This document shows, in pieces, positions 1 through 9,500 of a stretch of DNA of 64,000 bases. A program made the position numbers and the translations under genes. The notes under the pieces were generated by a model. It had not been told where the DNA came from. It was given only the letters and a program-made list of their open reading frames with translations, and ran no database searches. This DNA is from Sphingobacteriaceae bacterium (lineage in GTDB: Bacteria > Bacteroidota > Bacteroidia > B-17B0 > Aurantibacillaceae), in the NCBI GenBank assembly GCA_947453445.1, contig CANGGP010000004.1:43484-107483 (forward strand). Direction: 5' to 3'. Position 1 is the first letter of the stretch. The number at the start of each line of letters is the position of its first letter.

Positions 1-630
1 ATCACTAAATCTTGCAAATCCTTTGGTGCTTCCTTTTTTAATTTTAATCGTTACAATTAATTCATTTGGCTTAGAACCTTTGGTCACCGTGCGGTTTAAA
101 ACAATATTGCCGGGAGGCTCTGCATTTGAGGCTACAGCAGCAGGTGCATTCACCAAAGTGGTATCTTTGGCTGCATTTTCAAAAGCCTTGGTCATTTCAG
201 TATTTTCAATTTCAACTTGTTTCGGACTCATGTCAACAAAAGCTTTGTCGTTGTTGTATATATAATAGAATCGTGATTTAAAACTCACATTACCTTGCAA
301 ATTCGACGCTACATTAAAAGTTAAATTAAACGGCACTTCATCATCCGAAGGCAAAGAAGCCCACACCCATTTCACAATATTTCCTTCAACAACATAACTC
401 ACAGCCGAATCAGGATTTTGAACCAAACTTACCCCATCAGGTAATTCAATCTGAAACATCCCAAAGCCTTGAATCGCAGGTTTGGTGAGCTTAAACTCTA
501 CCTGGTATTCTTTGCCGGCAACCATTTTATCAGGTAAATTATTTGTGATTTTTACTACGCTATCACCGGTAAATATGCCCAATAACATGAGGGATATTGT
601 GTTAAACAGAATAAAAAGTTGTTTCATCAT
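1..630 (-). CDS. Secreted protein of unknown function, 3' end missing
   Basis: The reading frame is open from an ATG pair at 625-630 down to the window edge, giving 210 residues with no stop, so the C-terminus is cut off; the ORF track omits it for that reason. The N-terminus (MMKQLFILFNTISLMLLGIF) looks like a signal peptide. The following ~120 residues are beta-rich with alternating hydrophobic positions (for example KMVAGKEYQVEFKLTKP) and resemble an Ig-like or adhesion-type domain. A low-complexity Ala/Asn linker follows near residue 165. I do not recognise a family. The predicted location is periplasm or outer surface. Confidence 0.7.
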   Translation of the reverse strand, partial: MMKQLFILFNTISLMLLGIFTGDSVVKITNNLPDKMVAGKEYQVEFKLTKPAIQGFGMFQIELPDGVSLVQNPDSAVSYVVEGNIVKWVWASLPSDDEVPFNLTFNVASNLQGNVSFKSRFYYIYNNDKAFVDMSPKQVEIENTEMTKAFENAAKDTTLVNAPAAVASNAEPPGNIVLNRTVTKGSKPNELIVTIKIKKGSTKGFARFSD

Positions 631-1083
631 GTCCCGAAGTTACTCCAATTGACTTTGTTCAATAATCTGATGAACAGCATTTTAGTAACACAGGTTTGTT
701 AACTTCCTATAAAACCACCTCACCAATGCGCTTTTTTGATAGTTAAATAGAATCGTTTTAAGGATAAAAAAGTGATTCGCAAAATGGGTGAAATGTTGAT
801 GGGTCTAGGAAAGAGAAAAACTAATTAATAACTCGAAAAAAAAAATTAAATCAAAATTGACATATCAAAATTTACCCACAAATCCGATCCATTTAGGGGT
901 CATTTTAAGCCCAAACTGCATAAAATTTTAAGACATTTGTTATTTTTGGCTCCTTTTTAAATTGAGAAAAGAAATTTGGATGTGGGCGCCTGAAACAAAA
1001 ATTGTTCAAGCATTCGTAGCACGAACGATTGCTACACCCAAGGTATGGATGCAATTCAAAAATCTAAAATCCTTAGGTTTACA
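631..1083. other. Intergenic stretch without recognised gene
   Basis: This is AT-rich spacer between the divergent start of the truncated gene and the SDR remnant. I see no convincing ORF, RNA or strong -7 box. The plus-strand ORF listed at 962-1270 runs antisense through the SDR remnant and has no recognisable product, so I treat it as spurious. Confidence 0.5.
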
Positions 1084-1185
1084 AGTTGCCTGTCCTGCCC
1101 CCATCAACCGGCAAATTAATCCTACTAAAGTTTACGGCAGCCTTCTTGCTCCAAGGATTTGCAATACTGCGGTAATAACAAAAGT
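1084..1185 (-). pseudogene. Remnant of a short-chain dehydrogenase 3' end
   Basis: Read on the minus strand, this segment ends in INLPVDGGRTGNL followed by a stop. That is the same C-terminal peptide as the intact SDR at 5289-6077. About 43 bases around the stop align between the two places with scattered differences (both contain CCTGTCCTGCCCCCATCAAC on the plus strand). Upstream, the frame reads about 20 further residues (IANPWSKKAAVNF...) that are compatible with the last helix and strand of an SDR, then meets stops. The rest of the gene is absent. This is a decayed paralogue or a leftover of a rearrangement. The exact 5' limit is uncertain. Confidence 0.65.
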
Positions 1186-1266
1186 AAAGACGCGTAAAAA
1201 CAAAATTAAAAATACTGAAGCATCACAAATGCTTAGGGGCTGTATACTAATTTCTGAAATAGAATC

Positions 1267-4200
1267 TTAATCTTTTATCAATTTAAAAATTTGTGAGTTA
1301 GAAGTATCATGAATTTTTACGATATAAATTCCTTTAGCAAAATCTCCCATTTCAATTGTGTGTTTGCCTGCATCGAAACTGCATGAATAAACTATCTGCC
1401 CAATGCTATTAAAAATAATTATTTCGCAATCTGAATCTAATTCTAGTTTTACAATGTTGGCGGTTGGATTAGGATATAATTTAATCACCGAAATACCTTT
1501 TTGATTTTCTTTAATTCCGGTACAAGCATCCACACTTTGTGTAATAACCGCCAAATTTATGCAACCGTTCGCGTTAGTGCCTGAAACAGTGTAGGTGGTT
1601 GTTATTGTTGGCGAAACACTAATATTTATACCGATACCACCAGGATTAAATGTAAATGAATTAGCACCACTTGCTGTTAAAGTGGCACTCTCTCCTTCGC
1701 ACAACAAATTATTACTTGATGAAGCGTTAATAATAGGTAATGGGTGTACGATTACATTCGAAATGGCAGTGTTGGAACCTAAACAACCTGCAGCACTGGT
1801 TCCTATAGCCGAAAAGGTGCTTGTAATAGCCGGTGAAACTACTGGTCCTGAAGAATAGGTATAAGTACTAGCGCCACTTGCAATCAGAGTGAACGATTTA
1901 CCAATACAAATTGCTCCGCTATTAATCGAGATAATTGGTATAGCGTTAACAGTTACTGTGCTTACTGCTGACCCGTAACAACCCAAAGTGTTTGTGCCCG
2001 TAACAGTATAAAAGCTTGTTATGTTGGGAGTAACAATTGGTCCACTCGAATAGGAATAGTTACTCGCACCACTTGCATTGATAGTGAAGCTCTGACCAGC
2101 ACAAATTGAACCATTGTTGACCATAACAGTCGGACTTTGGAGTACAGTAACTACACTAACTGCAGTATTGGAACTGATACAGCCGACCGAATTTGTCCCA
2201 ATAACAGAATAGTTACTGGTAGTAATCGGTGAAACAATCGCTGAAGCGGAACTATACGTGTAGCTTACTGCACCAGTGGGAACAATTGTGAAGGATTGTC
2301 CACTGCAAATTGTTCCGTTATTGACAGAAATAGTTGGACTTGTTCTAATTGTAACAGTATTAATAACTGTACTAGAACAGCCAAGTGTGTTCGTGCCAGA
2401 AACAGTGTAGGAAGTTGTTGCAGAGGGTGAAACCACAGATGAACCAGAACTATAGGTATAAGAAAATGCACCACTTGGATTAATTGTAAATGATTTGCCA
2501 GGACAAATGGAACCGCTATTAACTGTAATCGTTGGATCACCACTTCTTACAAGCACAGTGTTTGTTTCTACACAACCATTATTGTCTATATAGACAAAGT
2601 AAACACCAACATTGAGCGTGCTAATATTTGTAACACTTGGATTTTGCAAATTAGAAGTGAATGAATTTGGTCCGAACCAATTGTAAGTGGGTACAGTGGT
2701 GCCCGAAGTTGTTACACTCAAATTTATAACACCGCCAGTACAAACGCTGTTATTGCTTGATGCAATCGGATAAATAAGAGAGCAGTCTTTGAACTTTACT
2801 AAGAATCCATCAAATGGATTTCCACCATAAGTATTCTGATGACCATTGTATGAAGCAATTTGATTGGTAACCGAAGAGCTTGTTGTACCTGCTAAATACA
2901 CATCTCCAAAAACGTCGGCTGCACAAATGGGTGAATCAGCGCCTTCATCTTCGGATCCTCCATAATAGGTGCCATATTGCCGCACACCACTGCTATTGAA
3001 TTTTACTAAAAAAGCATCCCTTTGGCCACCGCCATAATTGGATTGATAAGCGCCAGAGGTTGCAACAAAATTTTGCGTTGTTGAATTAGAAGCAGTTAAA
3101 GCTGCCAAGTAAACATTGTTAAATGCATCTGTAGCGCAGTGTCCAGCGGTTTCATTGCCTGTGCCTCCATACCATGTTGCCCATTGTCTCACACCGTTTG
3201 TATTGAATTTTGCTAAAAAGGCGTCGCTTCCAAATGTACTAGCACAGGTAGGTTGATGGCTGCTTGCCGTAGCGATTACTGTTCCACTCACAGCGTTGGC
3301 GTATCCAGATAAATAAACATCGCCATTCGAGTCGGTTGCGCATCCAAAGGCATCGCTACAACTTCCTCCATAATAAGTTCCCCATTGTCTTACTCCGCTA
3401 GAATTAAATTTAGCTAAATAGGCATTAAAGCAAGTGGCCGTTGAACCATAAACTGCTTGGTGGCTTCCTGGCGTTGCAATATACGTACCACTGCTTGACG
3501 CAGTATGGCCGGCTAAATAAACATTACCGCTTATATCCGTTGAACATAGCGAATTCCATTCTTGGCTTGCTCCACCATAAAATGTTCCCCATTGTCGTAC
3601 ACCGCTGGAATTAAACTTTACCAAAAAAGCATCATAATTATTAGCCCCACTCATATTAGTTGTCTGATGGCTGCCAGATGAAGCTATCATTGTTGATGTT
3701 CCAGAAGCTGAAATCCCCGCCATAAACACATTACCGCTAGCGTCTGCTGCACAGCTAAAGCCCCACTCGGTGCCTGAATCACCATAATAGGTCCCCCATT
3801 GCCTTACGCCGCTTGAATTAAATTTTACTAAAAAAGCATCGCCATTTCCACCATTTAGTGGCTGATGACAGCCGGAGGTAGCGATTAAAGAGGAAGACGA
3901 GGATCCATTTGTAACACCTGATAAAAAGACATTGTTAGAAGCATCTGTACAACAACTATAGGCCGCATCTCCTGCTGCTCCATAATAAGTAGCCCATAAA
4001 CGTGTGCCATTTGTATTAAATTTAGCTAAAAAACTTGTTCCCGAAGCTCCCGTTGTGGTTTGATGACTTCCAGAAGTTGCTATGGTTGTACCATTACCAA
4101 TTGATATGCCGCATAAGTATACATCGCCAATAGCGTCGGTTGCGCATCCATAAGCCCGGTCATCACTAGAACCCCCATAATAGGTTCCCCATGATCTTGT

Positions 4201-4968
4201 TACAGGATCTATCAGTAATTCATATTCAGAATTGTAGTTTTCTATTTCAAAACTAACCTTCGTATTATTAATTATCCATTTTGCTTTTAACTGTTTCCCA
4301 TTTTGAAAAACTACAGGCGCACCTTCCTGCACCTTGCCAATAGGTGTTTCTAATACTAATGAACCGTCATCATTCAGGCGAAGGCTGGCACCTTCTACAA
4401 GGATTTGAATTTGTTTGTAATCAACATGCGGTGCAACAATGTAATCGTATTTTAACTCTCCATTTTTTTCATAGTAATGCAAATTGATGCCATTGTACAA
4501 ATTATTTAACGTAATGCCTTTGTAGCTTTTTACATTCATTGCACCTTCGGGGCAACTTTTTAAATAATAATTATTGAAACCGGGGAGAGTCTGGTCAGTG
4601 GTTGTAGTTAAATTTCTATTGGCATTTAACCAACTGATATCTATTCGATAAATGACCTCTTTATCAACTTCTTTTCGCTTTTGTTTTGTTTTAAAGTCTT
4701 CTACCTCCTTGTAACTTTCAGCGCGACACAATTGATAGCTAACGCCGTTCTTTTTTATGTACACAGCCATATTGCCCGACATTACGCCATACAATACATC
4801 CGGGCGGGCTTTGTAGTTTTGGTCATAAACTTGCCCTTTGTTTTCAGTGAAACTTATATTTGAATTTTGTTGTTTAACAGTTCTACTAGGCTCACTATAG
4901 GGTGTTGATTTTGCGAAAAGGGTTGCCGCAAATGTTATGGCTATTAATGATGAAAAAACTTTTTTCAT
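1267..4968 (-). CDS. Large T9SS-secreted protein with seven SBBP repeats and Ig-like repeats
   Basis: The protein has 1233 residues. A signal peptide (MKKVFSSLIAITFAATLFA) precedes an N-terminal domain at ~35-255 that starts with the ENKGQ motif common before SBBP proteins. From ~259 there are seven ~68-residue SBBP (beta-propeller) repeats with the signature (R)xWGTYYGG...DxxGNVYLAG. Next come about six tandem Ig/PKD-like repeats (PTITVNSGSICPGKSFTI and variants). The C-terminus (~1165-1233) is a type IX sorting domain with YPNP, GQIVYS and KGIYIVKI, ending FKLIKD. It is therefore probably carried through the outer membrane and anchored or released at the surface; adhesion is a guess. A good TAnnTTTG promoter precedes it. 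The repeats are similar enough in DNA for slippage or recombination. Confidence 0.85.
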   Translation of the reverse strand: MKKVFSSLIAITFAATLFAKSTPYSEPSRTVKQQNSNISFTENKGQVYDQNYKARPDVLYGVMSGNMAVYIKKNGVSYQLCRAESYKEVEDFKTKQKRKEVDKEVIYRIDISWLNANRNLTTTTDQTLPGFNNYYLKSCPEGAMNVKSYKGITLNNLYNGINLHYYEKNGELKYDYIVAPHVDYKQIQILVEGASLRLNDDGSLVLETPIGKVQEGAPVVFQNGKQLKAKWIINNTKVSFEIENYNSEYELLIDPVTRSWGTYYGGSSDDRAYGCATDAIGDVYLCGISIGNGTTIATSGSHQTTTGASGTSFLAKFNTNGTRLWATYYGAAGDAAYSCCTDASNNVFLSGVTNGSSSSSLIATSGCHQPLNGGNGDAFLVKFNSSGVRQWGTYYGDSGTEWGFSCAADASGNVFMAGISASGTSTMIASSGSHQTTNMSGANNYDAFLVKFNSSGVRQWGTFYGGASQEWNSLCSTDISGNVYLAGHTASSSGTYIATPGSHQAVYGSTATCFNAYLAKFNSSGVRQWGTYYGGSCSDAFGCATDSNGDVYLSGYANAVSGTVIATASSHQPTCASTFGSDAFLAKFNTNGVRQWATWYGGTGNETAGHCATDAFNNVYLAALTASNSTTQNFVATSGAYQSNYGGGQRDAFLVKFNSSGVRQYGTYYGGSEDEGADSPICAADVFGDVYLAGTTSSSVTNQIASYNGHQNTYGGNPFDGFLVKFKDCSLIYPIASSNNSVCTGGVINLSVTTSGTTVPTYNWFGPNSFTSNLQNPSVTNISTLNVGVYFVYIDNNGCVETNTVLVRSGDPTITVNSGSICPGKSFTINPSGAFSYTYSSGSSVVSPSATTSYTVSGTNTLGCSSTVINTVTIRTSPTISVNNGTICSGQSFTIVPTGAVSYTYSSASAIVSPITTSNYSVIGTNSVGCISSNTAVSVVTVLQSPTVMVNNGSICAGQSFTINASGASNYSYSSGPIVTPNITSFYTVTGTNTLGCYGSAVSTVTVNAIPIISINSGAICIGKSFTLIASGASTYTYSSGPVVSPAITSTFSAIGTSAAGCLGSNTAISNVIVHPLPIINASSSNNLLCEGESATLTASGANSFTFNPGGIGINISVSPTITTTYTVSGTNANGCINLAVITQSVDACTGIKENQKGISVIKLYPNPTANIVKLELDSDCEIIIFNSIGQIVYSCSFDAGKHTIEMGDFAKGIYIVKIHDTSNSQIFKLIKD

Positions 4969-4991
4969 TAGTTCTTATGACATGTTTAACT

Positions 4992-5025
4992 CAAATATAA
5001 CATATATAACCATTAAAAAACAAAG
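4992..5025 (-). promoter_or_regulatory. Promoter of the SBBP protein gene
   Basis: On the minus strand the sequence reads TTTG, 20 bases, TATATTTG. This fits the Bacteroidota sigma-A consensus (-33 TTTG, -7 TAnnTTTG) with normal spacing, and lies about 25 bases before the ATG at 4968. Confidence 0.6.
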
Positions 5026-5288
5026 TATAATGACGCAAGTCTTTGTTGTTTTTTTTATGTTTAGTTGCGCTTTGTGTTTAATATTTAATGGTAATATTAT
5101 TGACTTTATAGAAACAATCAGAGTTCACAAAACTACAAACAATATGTTAAATCGGATTGATACTAAAATAATAAAACTTATTGCAAATGTAGACAATGTA
5201 AAAGAAAATTGACATGCGAAAACGATGTAGATTCTCAGTCTTAAATTATCCAATTCAAATTCGGTAAACCTAAAGGGAAAGCTCTTTG
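5026..5288. other. Intergenic stretch without recognised gene
   Basis: AT-rich spacer between the SDR stop and the SBBP promoter. The ORF at 4937-5212 overlaps the SBBP start and promoter in antisense and shows no family features, so I do not call it. Confidence 0.4.
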
Positions 5289-6077
5289 TTACAAATTCCC
5301 TGTCCTGCCCCCATCAACAGGTAAGTTAATGCCGGTGATATATGCTGCTGCAGGCGAAACCAAAAAAGCAACAGCATTAGCAATTTCAGAGGCCTCAGCA
5401 AAACGACCCATTGGAATTTCATGCAACATTTCTTCCTTTACCACTTCATTGGCCACATTGCTTTTAACTGATTTGTTCTCAATGATATTGGCCAAGCGTT
5501 GGGTTGCCGTTGCTCCGGGTAAAACATTATTCACGGTGATGCCAAACTTACCCAATTCATTGGCCATGGTTTTGCTCCAATTGGCTACTGCCGCCCGAAT
5601 GGTATTGCTCACACCCAAATTCGGCAATGGCAATTTAACTGAAGTAGAAATTACATTTACAATTCGACCATAATGGGTGTTTTTCATTCCTTCCAAACAT
5701 GCTTGCACCAAAACATGGCTGCAAATTAAATGGTTGTTAAATGCCGATAAAAATTCTTCGGGTTTAGCCGCCACAATTGGTCCTGCTGCAGGGCCTCCGG
5801 TATTGTTTACCAAAATGTTTACAGGTCCGCTGCGTTGAATAAAACTTTCAACAAGTTCTTTTAACTGACTTGGATTCGAAAAATCAACGCAGATATAAGA
5901 ATGCAACTGATGTCCATTGTTTGGTAATTCAGCTTTGGTTTGTTTTAAAGCCGATTCATTTCGGGCAATTAAAGTTACTGCTGCCCCCATTTGAGCCAAT
6001 TCAATGGCAACTGCCTTTCCTATGCCTTGCGTACTGCCACACACAATGGCCCTTTTGTTTTTTAAATCAAGATTCAT
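5289..6077 (-). CDS. SDR-family oxidoreductase with atypical active site
   Basis: This 262-residue protein is full length for a classical short-chain dehydrogenase. The cofactor motif GSTQGIG (~14-20) replaces TGxxxGIG, and NNTGG (~90-94) corresponds to the NNAG motif. The catalytic YxxxK is not present: the aligned segment reads VSNTIRAA, with Ser for Tyr and Arg for Lys, after ISTSVK. This fits the BKR-like SDR subgroup known to lack the perfect tetrad (I recall this as cd05344). The C-terminus INLPVDGGRTGNL is typical of SDRs. The substrate is unknown. It overlaps recX by 11 bases, suggesting translational coupling. Confidence 0.85.
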   Translation of the reverse strand: MNLDLKNKRAIVCGSTQGIGKAVAIELAQMGAAVTLIARNESALKQTKAELPNNGHQLHSYICVDFSNPSQLKELVESFIQRSGPVNILVNNTGGPAAGPIVAAKPEEFLSAFNNHLICSHVLVQACLEGMKNTHYGRIVNVISTSVKLPLPNLGVSNTIRAAVANWSKTMANELGKFGITVNNVLPGATATQRLANIIENKSVKSNVANEVVKEEMLHEIPMGRFAEASEIANAVAFLVSPAAAYITGINLPVDGGRTGNL

Positions 6078-6540
6078 CGTTTTGTTCTCCTAATATTTTA
6101 TTTAATGCTTTTGAAATTTTATCGCTTTCATATCCTTTTGCAAAAAGATAATTCATTACGCTATAATACATTTTTCTTCGATCACTTTGTTTGCTTTGCG
6201 CAATTTTTTTTTCAATTAATCGCTTGAGTTCCTTCTCATAATCATCATCACCCAAAGAGGCCAAGGCTTTGTTGATGCAATAATCAGACACTTGGTGTTT
6301 TCGCAATTCGTTTTTTATTTTTTGTTTACCCCAGTGTTTTATTCGAAACTTTCCGCCGGCAAAGGCCAAGGCAAATCGCTCTTCGTTTAAAAAATTATCC
6401 TCAATTAACAACACAATGACTTCATCGATTTGCTCTGTGGGTAATTTTAAGCTTTGTAATTTTTTCCGCACATCAAATTGAGAGCGCTCTTGATAAGCAC
6501 ACCAATTTTGCATTTTCACCAAAGCCTCTTCTTTTTCCAA
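6067..6540 (-). CDS. recX: Regulatory protein RecX
   Basis: This 157-residue helical protein has the RecX three-helix repeats: YQERSQFDVRKKL near the start, LIEDNFLNEERFALAFAGGKF and WGKQKIKNELRK in the centre, and a last repeat near the C-terminus. RecX binds RecA filaments and limits their extension during recombination and SOS. The length agrees with Bacteroidota homologues. It overlaps the SDR downstream and lies 2 bases after the end of the large sortilin-like gene, so the three may be read together. No recA is in view. Confidence 0.9.
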   Translation of the reverse strand: MEKEEALVKMQNWCAYQERSQFDVRKKLQSLKLPTEQIDEVIVLLIEDNFLNEERFALAFAGGKFRIKHWGKQKIKNELRKHQVSDYCINKALASLGDDDYEKELKRLIEKKIAQSKQSDRRKMYYSVMNYLFAKGYESDKISKALNKILGEQNDES

Positions 6541-6542
6541 TC

Positions 6543-9500
6543 TTACTCCTTGCTAATTTTTTGGGTAAATCGTTGATCACCCACCTCAATTTCAACCAAA
6601 TAAATTCCTTTCGCCATCGTGGTTAAATCAATGCGTTGTTGTATCCCTCCTTTAAGGTTTGTTTGAATTAACAACCTGCCCAAAGCATCATAAACCATCA
6701 ACTTGGCCTGCTGAAGGCTTTGCGGACACTGAACAATGAACTCTCCGGAACTTGGGTTAGGGAAAATTTTGAATTGAGCTTTAATATAATTTGATTTCAG
6801 TCCTACTGTTGAAATGGCGTAACATGCACTTGTATCAACACAATTGTTCACCGTAATTTTTAGGGCATAGTGACCGTTTAAGCCGACTGTATAATCTTTA
6901 GCACTTGCCCCTGATATTTGCGCCATAGCGTTATCGCAGTCCAACCACTGATAAATAGCCCCAATGGCATTGGCCGATAATACTATGTCGTTAACTGTAA
7001 CAGCGGTGTCAACAGGCGGATCAACATTTACAATACTGTTCACCAAACTGTCACAACCATTTAATCCGGTTAACACATCGGTATATGTACCTGCAATGCT
7101 ATAACTGTTCGCACCGATGTGCAAAATTTCTCCGGCACATAATTGTACACTTTGTGAAATGGCCACCGAATGCTGAATCGCAATGGCGATGGTTCTTGAA
7201 TTCGATGTACCGCAAGCATTCACCGCGCTTACTGATAATATACCGCTATTGCTACTGCTTGTGATTGCAATACTGGCGTTTATCGAACTCCCAGTCCAAG
7301 CGTTTGGTAGCGACCAAGTATATGACGAAGCACCGGGTACAGGACTCACACTAAAAGTACTATTCTTACCTTCGCAAATGGCCGTTGAGCCAATGATGGA
7401 GAGCGGAATGCTTGGTGACGACACGGTGTTAATTGACAATATTGAACACGAGCCCTGATTCGCACAGCCGCCTTCTCCGCGATAATAATACACCTGCGAT
7501 AAACTTGGGGTCACCACTACACTATTACCACTGGCAATCAAAGTGCCACCACAACTACCCAAATACCATTTCCAAGTAGCATTATCATTTATACTTCCGG
7601 CGGTTGTTAAGGTAGACGTGCCAAATGCACACACACTTGCAGTTGCATTCGACGCATTGGCTTGCGCCGCCAAACAAGAATCTTTTGCAATTGTAAATTG
7701 TGTATTAAAATAATTAACAGCTGAGCCACTGTAAGAACTAACGCCATATGTACCACTGTTAACAGCCATGGCACTGTCAATTTTTGTCCATGATGCGGCT
7801 AAATAAGCGCCCGTGGCACGGCGGTATAACTTAAATTTATTGGGTGCTAAGCTTTGATTCACACTAATACTGCCATATCCTGAAAGTGTCATGGTATTAA
7901 TGGGTGAAAATGCTTGGGCACCATAATTATTGATTATCCAATACCTGGATGATGTGTTACTGAATGATTTATTTGTTGGAACCGAGTCGGGTTGAATGTT
8001 TAATCGGGTAACACATATTTCTCCATTGGGAATGGTTGCGGCCGGAAAATTAATACTGAGTCCTTCTGCCGAAAATGTTTTAATGCCCGGTGTGTTGATG
8101 GTTTGACGCTCGCTGAAACCGCCACCAACAGGCGCTGTTGAAAGGATGTGTTGTGCCGATGCATTTAAATGTGCATTGGCATTACCGGCCCGATCATAAA
8201 TTGAATTTCCCAATTCGTTACATTGATAATACGCAATTAATGAAGGATCAACAACACCATGGTTTCTGGTTAAATGCATCAATTCACGAATTTCATTTTG
8301 ACTTAAAGTTCGATTGTAAAAACAAACCTCATCAATTTGTCCGGTCATTGTTCGGCTTGCATTATTGCGATCATTTCCCAAATTAAAACCGCTGTTAAAA
8401 TTCACTGCTGCATTGGCAACACTGTTAACATAAGGCACGCCATTCACAAAAATGGTTGAGGCATTGGCACTTGTTACCAAAGCCACATGGGTCCATAGGT
8501 TATAGGGTATAATCGGACCTCCGCCATAATTATACGTTGCAGCGTTATCGTTGTAATGATAACCAATTTGATTTCCGTTTCTAAAATTTAAGCCGGTTGC
8601 TGATCCATTCGCCGAAAATAAGATACCTGCAAATGATGCTTGTGCCACATCAATTTTTATCCAAGCAGAAATGGAAATTGAATTGGTAATGCCCAATGCC
8701 AAAGGTGGCGTTGTTGCATAATTAGAAGGACTGCTAATGTTAATTGCTTTACCCGGAATCGTATCGCTATTACAAGGAATAACTTGTATGTATTTGGTAA
8801 TTGATTTTGTAGAAATATTGTTCAGTGCATCTTTCACAGTGAGTTGAATCGTATATAATCCACTTGCGCTATAAGTCACCGCTGCCGTTGATGTAAAAAC
8901 CAATGATGGCGTAGCACCCTGAAAACTCCAAGTATATGACAATGGCGCATTCACCGCTCCTACTGAACCATCATTAAATTGAATGTTTGGACTCGAACAG
9001 GTAATACTCGTGTCGTTGAATAATATTTCGGCACTGAAAGCTCTTAAATTATCGAAGCCACTTTCCCAAATGGCCCTTCCATATGAGGCGTAACGTATAC
9101 GTGATTGATTGGTGCCATCATCATACATCGAAAAACCGGTAGGACTTCTTCTTGAAGGCAAATTGGTGCCGTAATTTGTCCATGTGGTTTGTCCCGCTTT
9201 TTTATAATACACCGCATTATTTGTGGCGATTAAAACCAACTCTTGAGTGCCTCCATAAACTTCTGCCAAAATTCGACGGTGATTAACATTCGGTAGATTA
9301 TAGCTTACATTCAACCAAGAAGTGCCGGCATTGGCTGAACGATAAACAACATTATTGCAAGAAGCGTAAAGAATATCGGCATTATTGGCCATACTCACCA
9401 AACTGCCTAAACTGCTTGGTGCCGTGGGTATTGAACTCACCGAAAAACTTGGATTTGCAGACAAAGCATTGTTAGATACATACAATGTTCCGCTTGCTAA

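Noticed and set aside
962-1270. Plus-strand ORF of 102 residues
   Set aside because: It runs antisense through the SDR remnant and the end of the SBBP gene and has no recognisable domain or signal.
4937-5212. Plus-strand ORF of 91 residues with a hydrophobic stretch
   Set aside because: It overlaps the start and promoter of the SBBP gene in antisense; the composition reflects AT-rich spacer.
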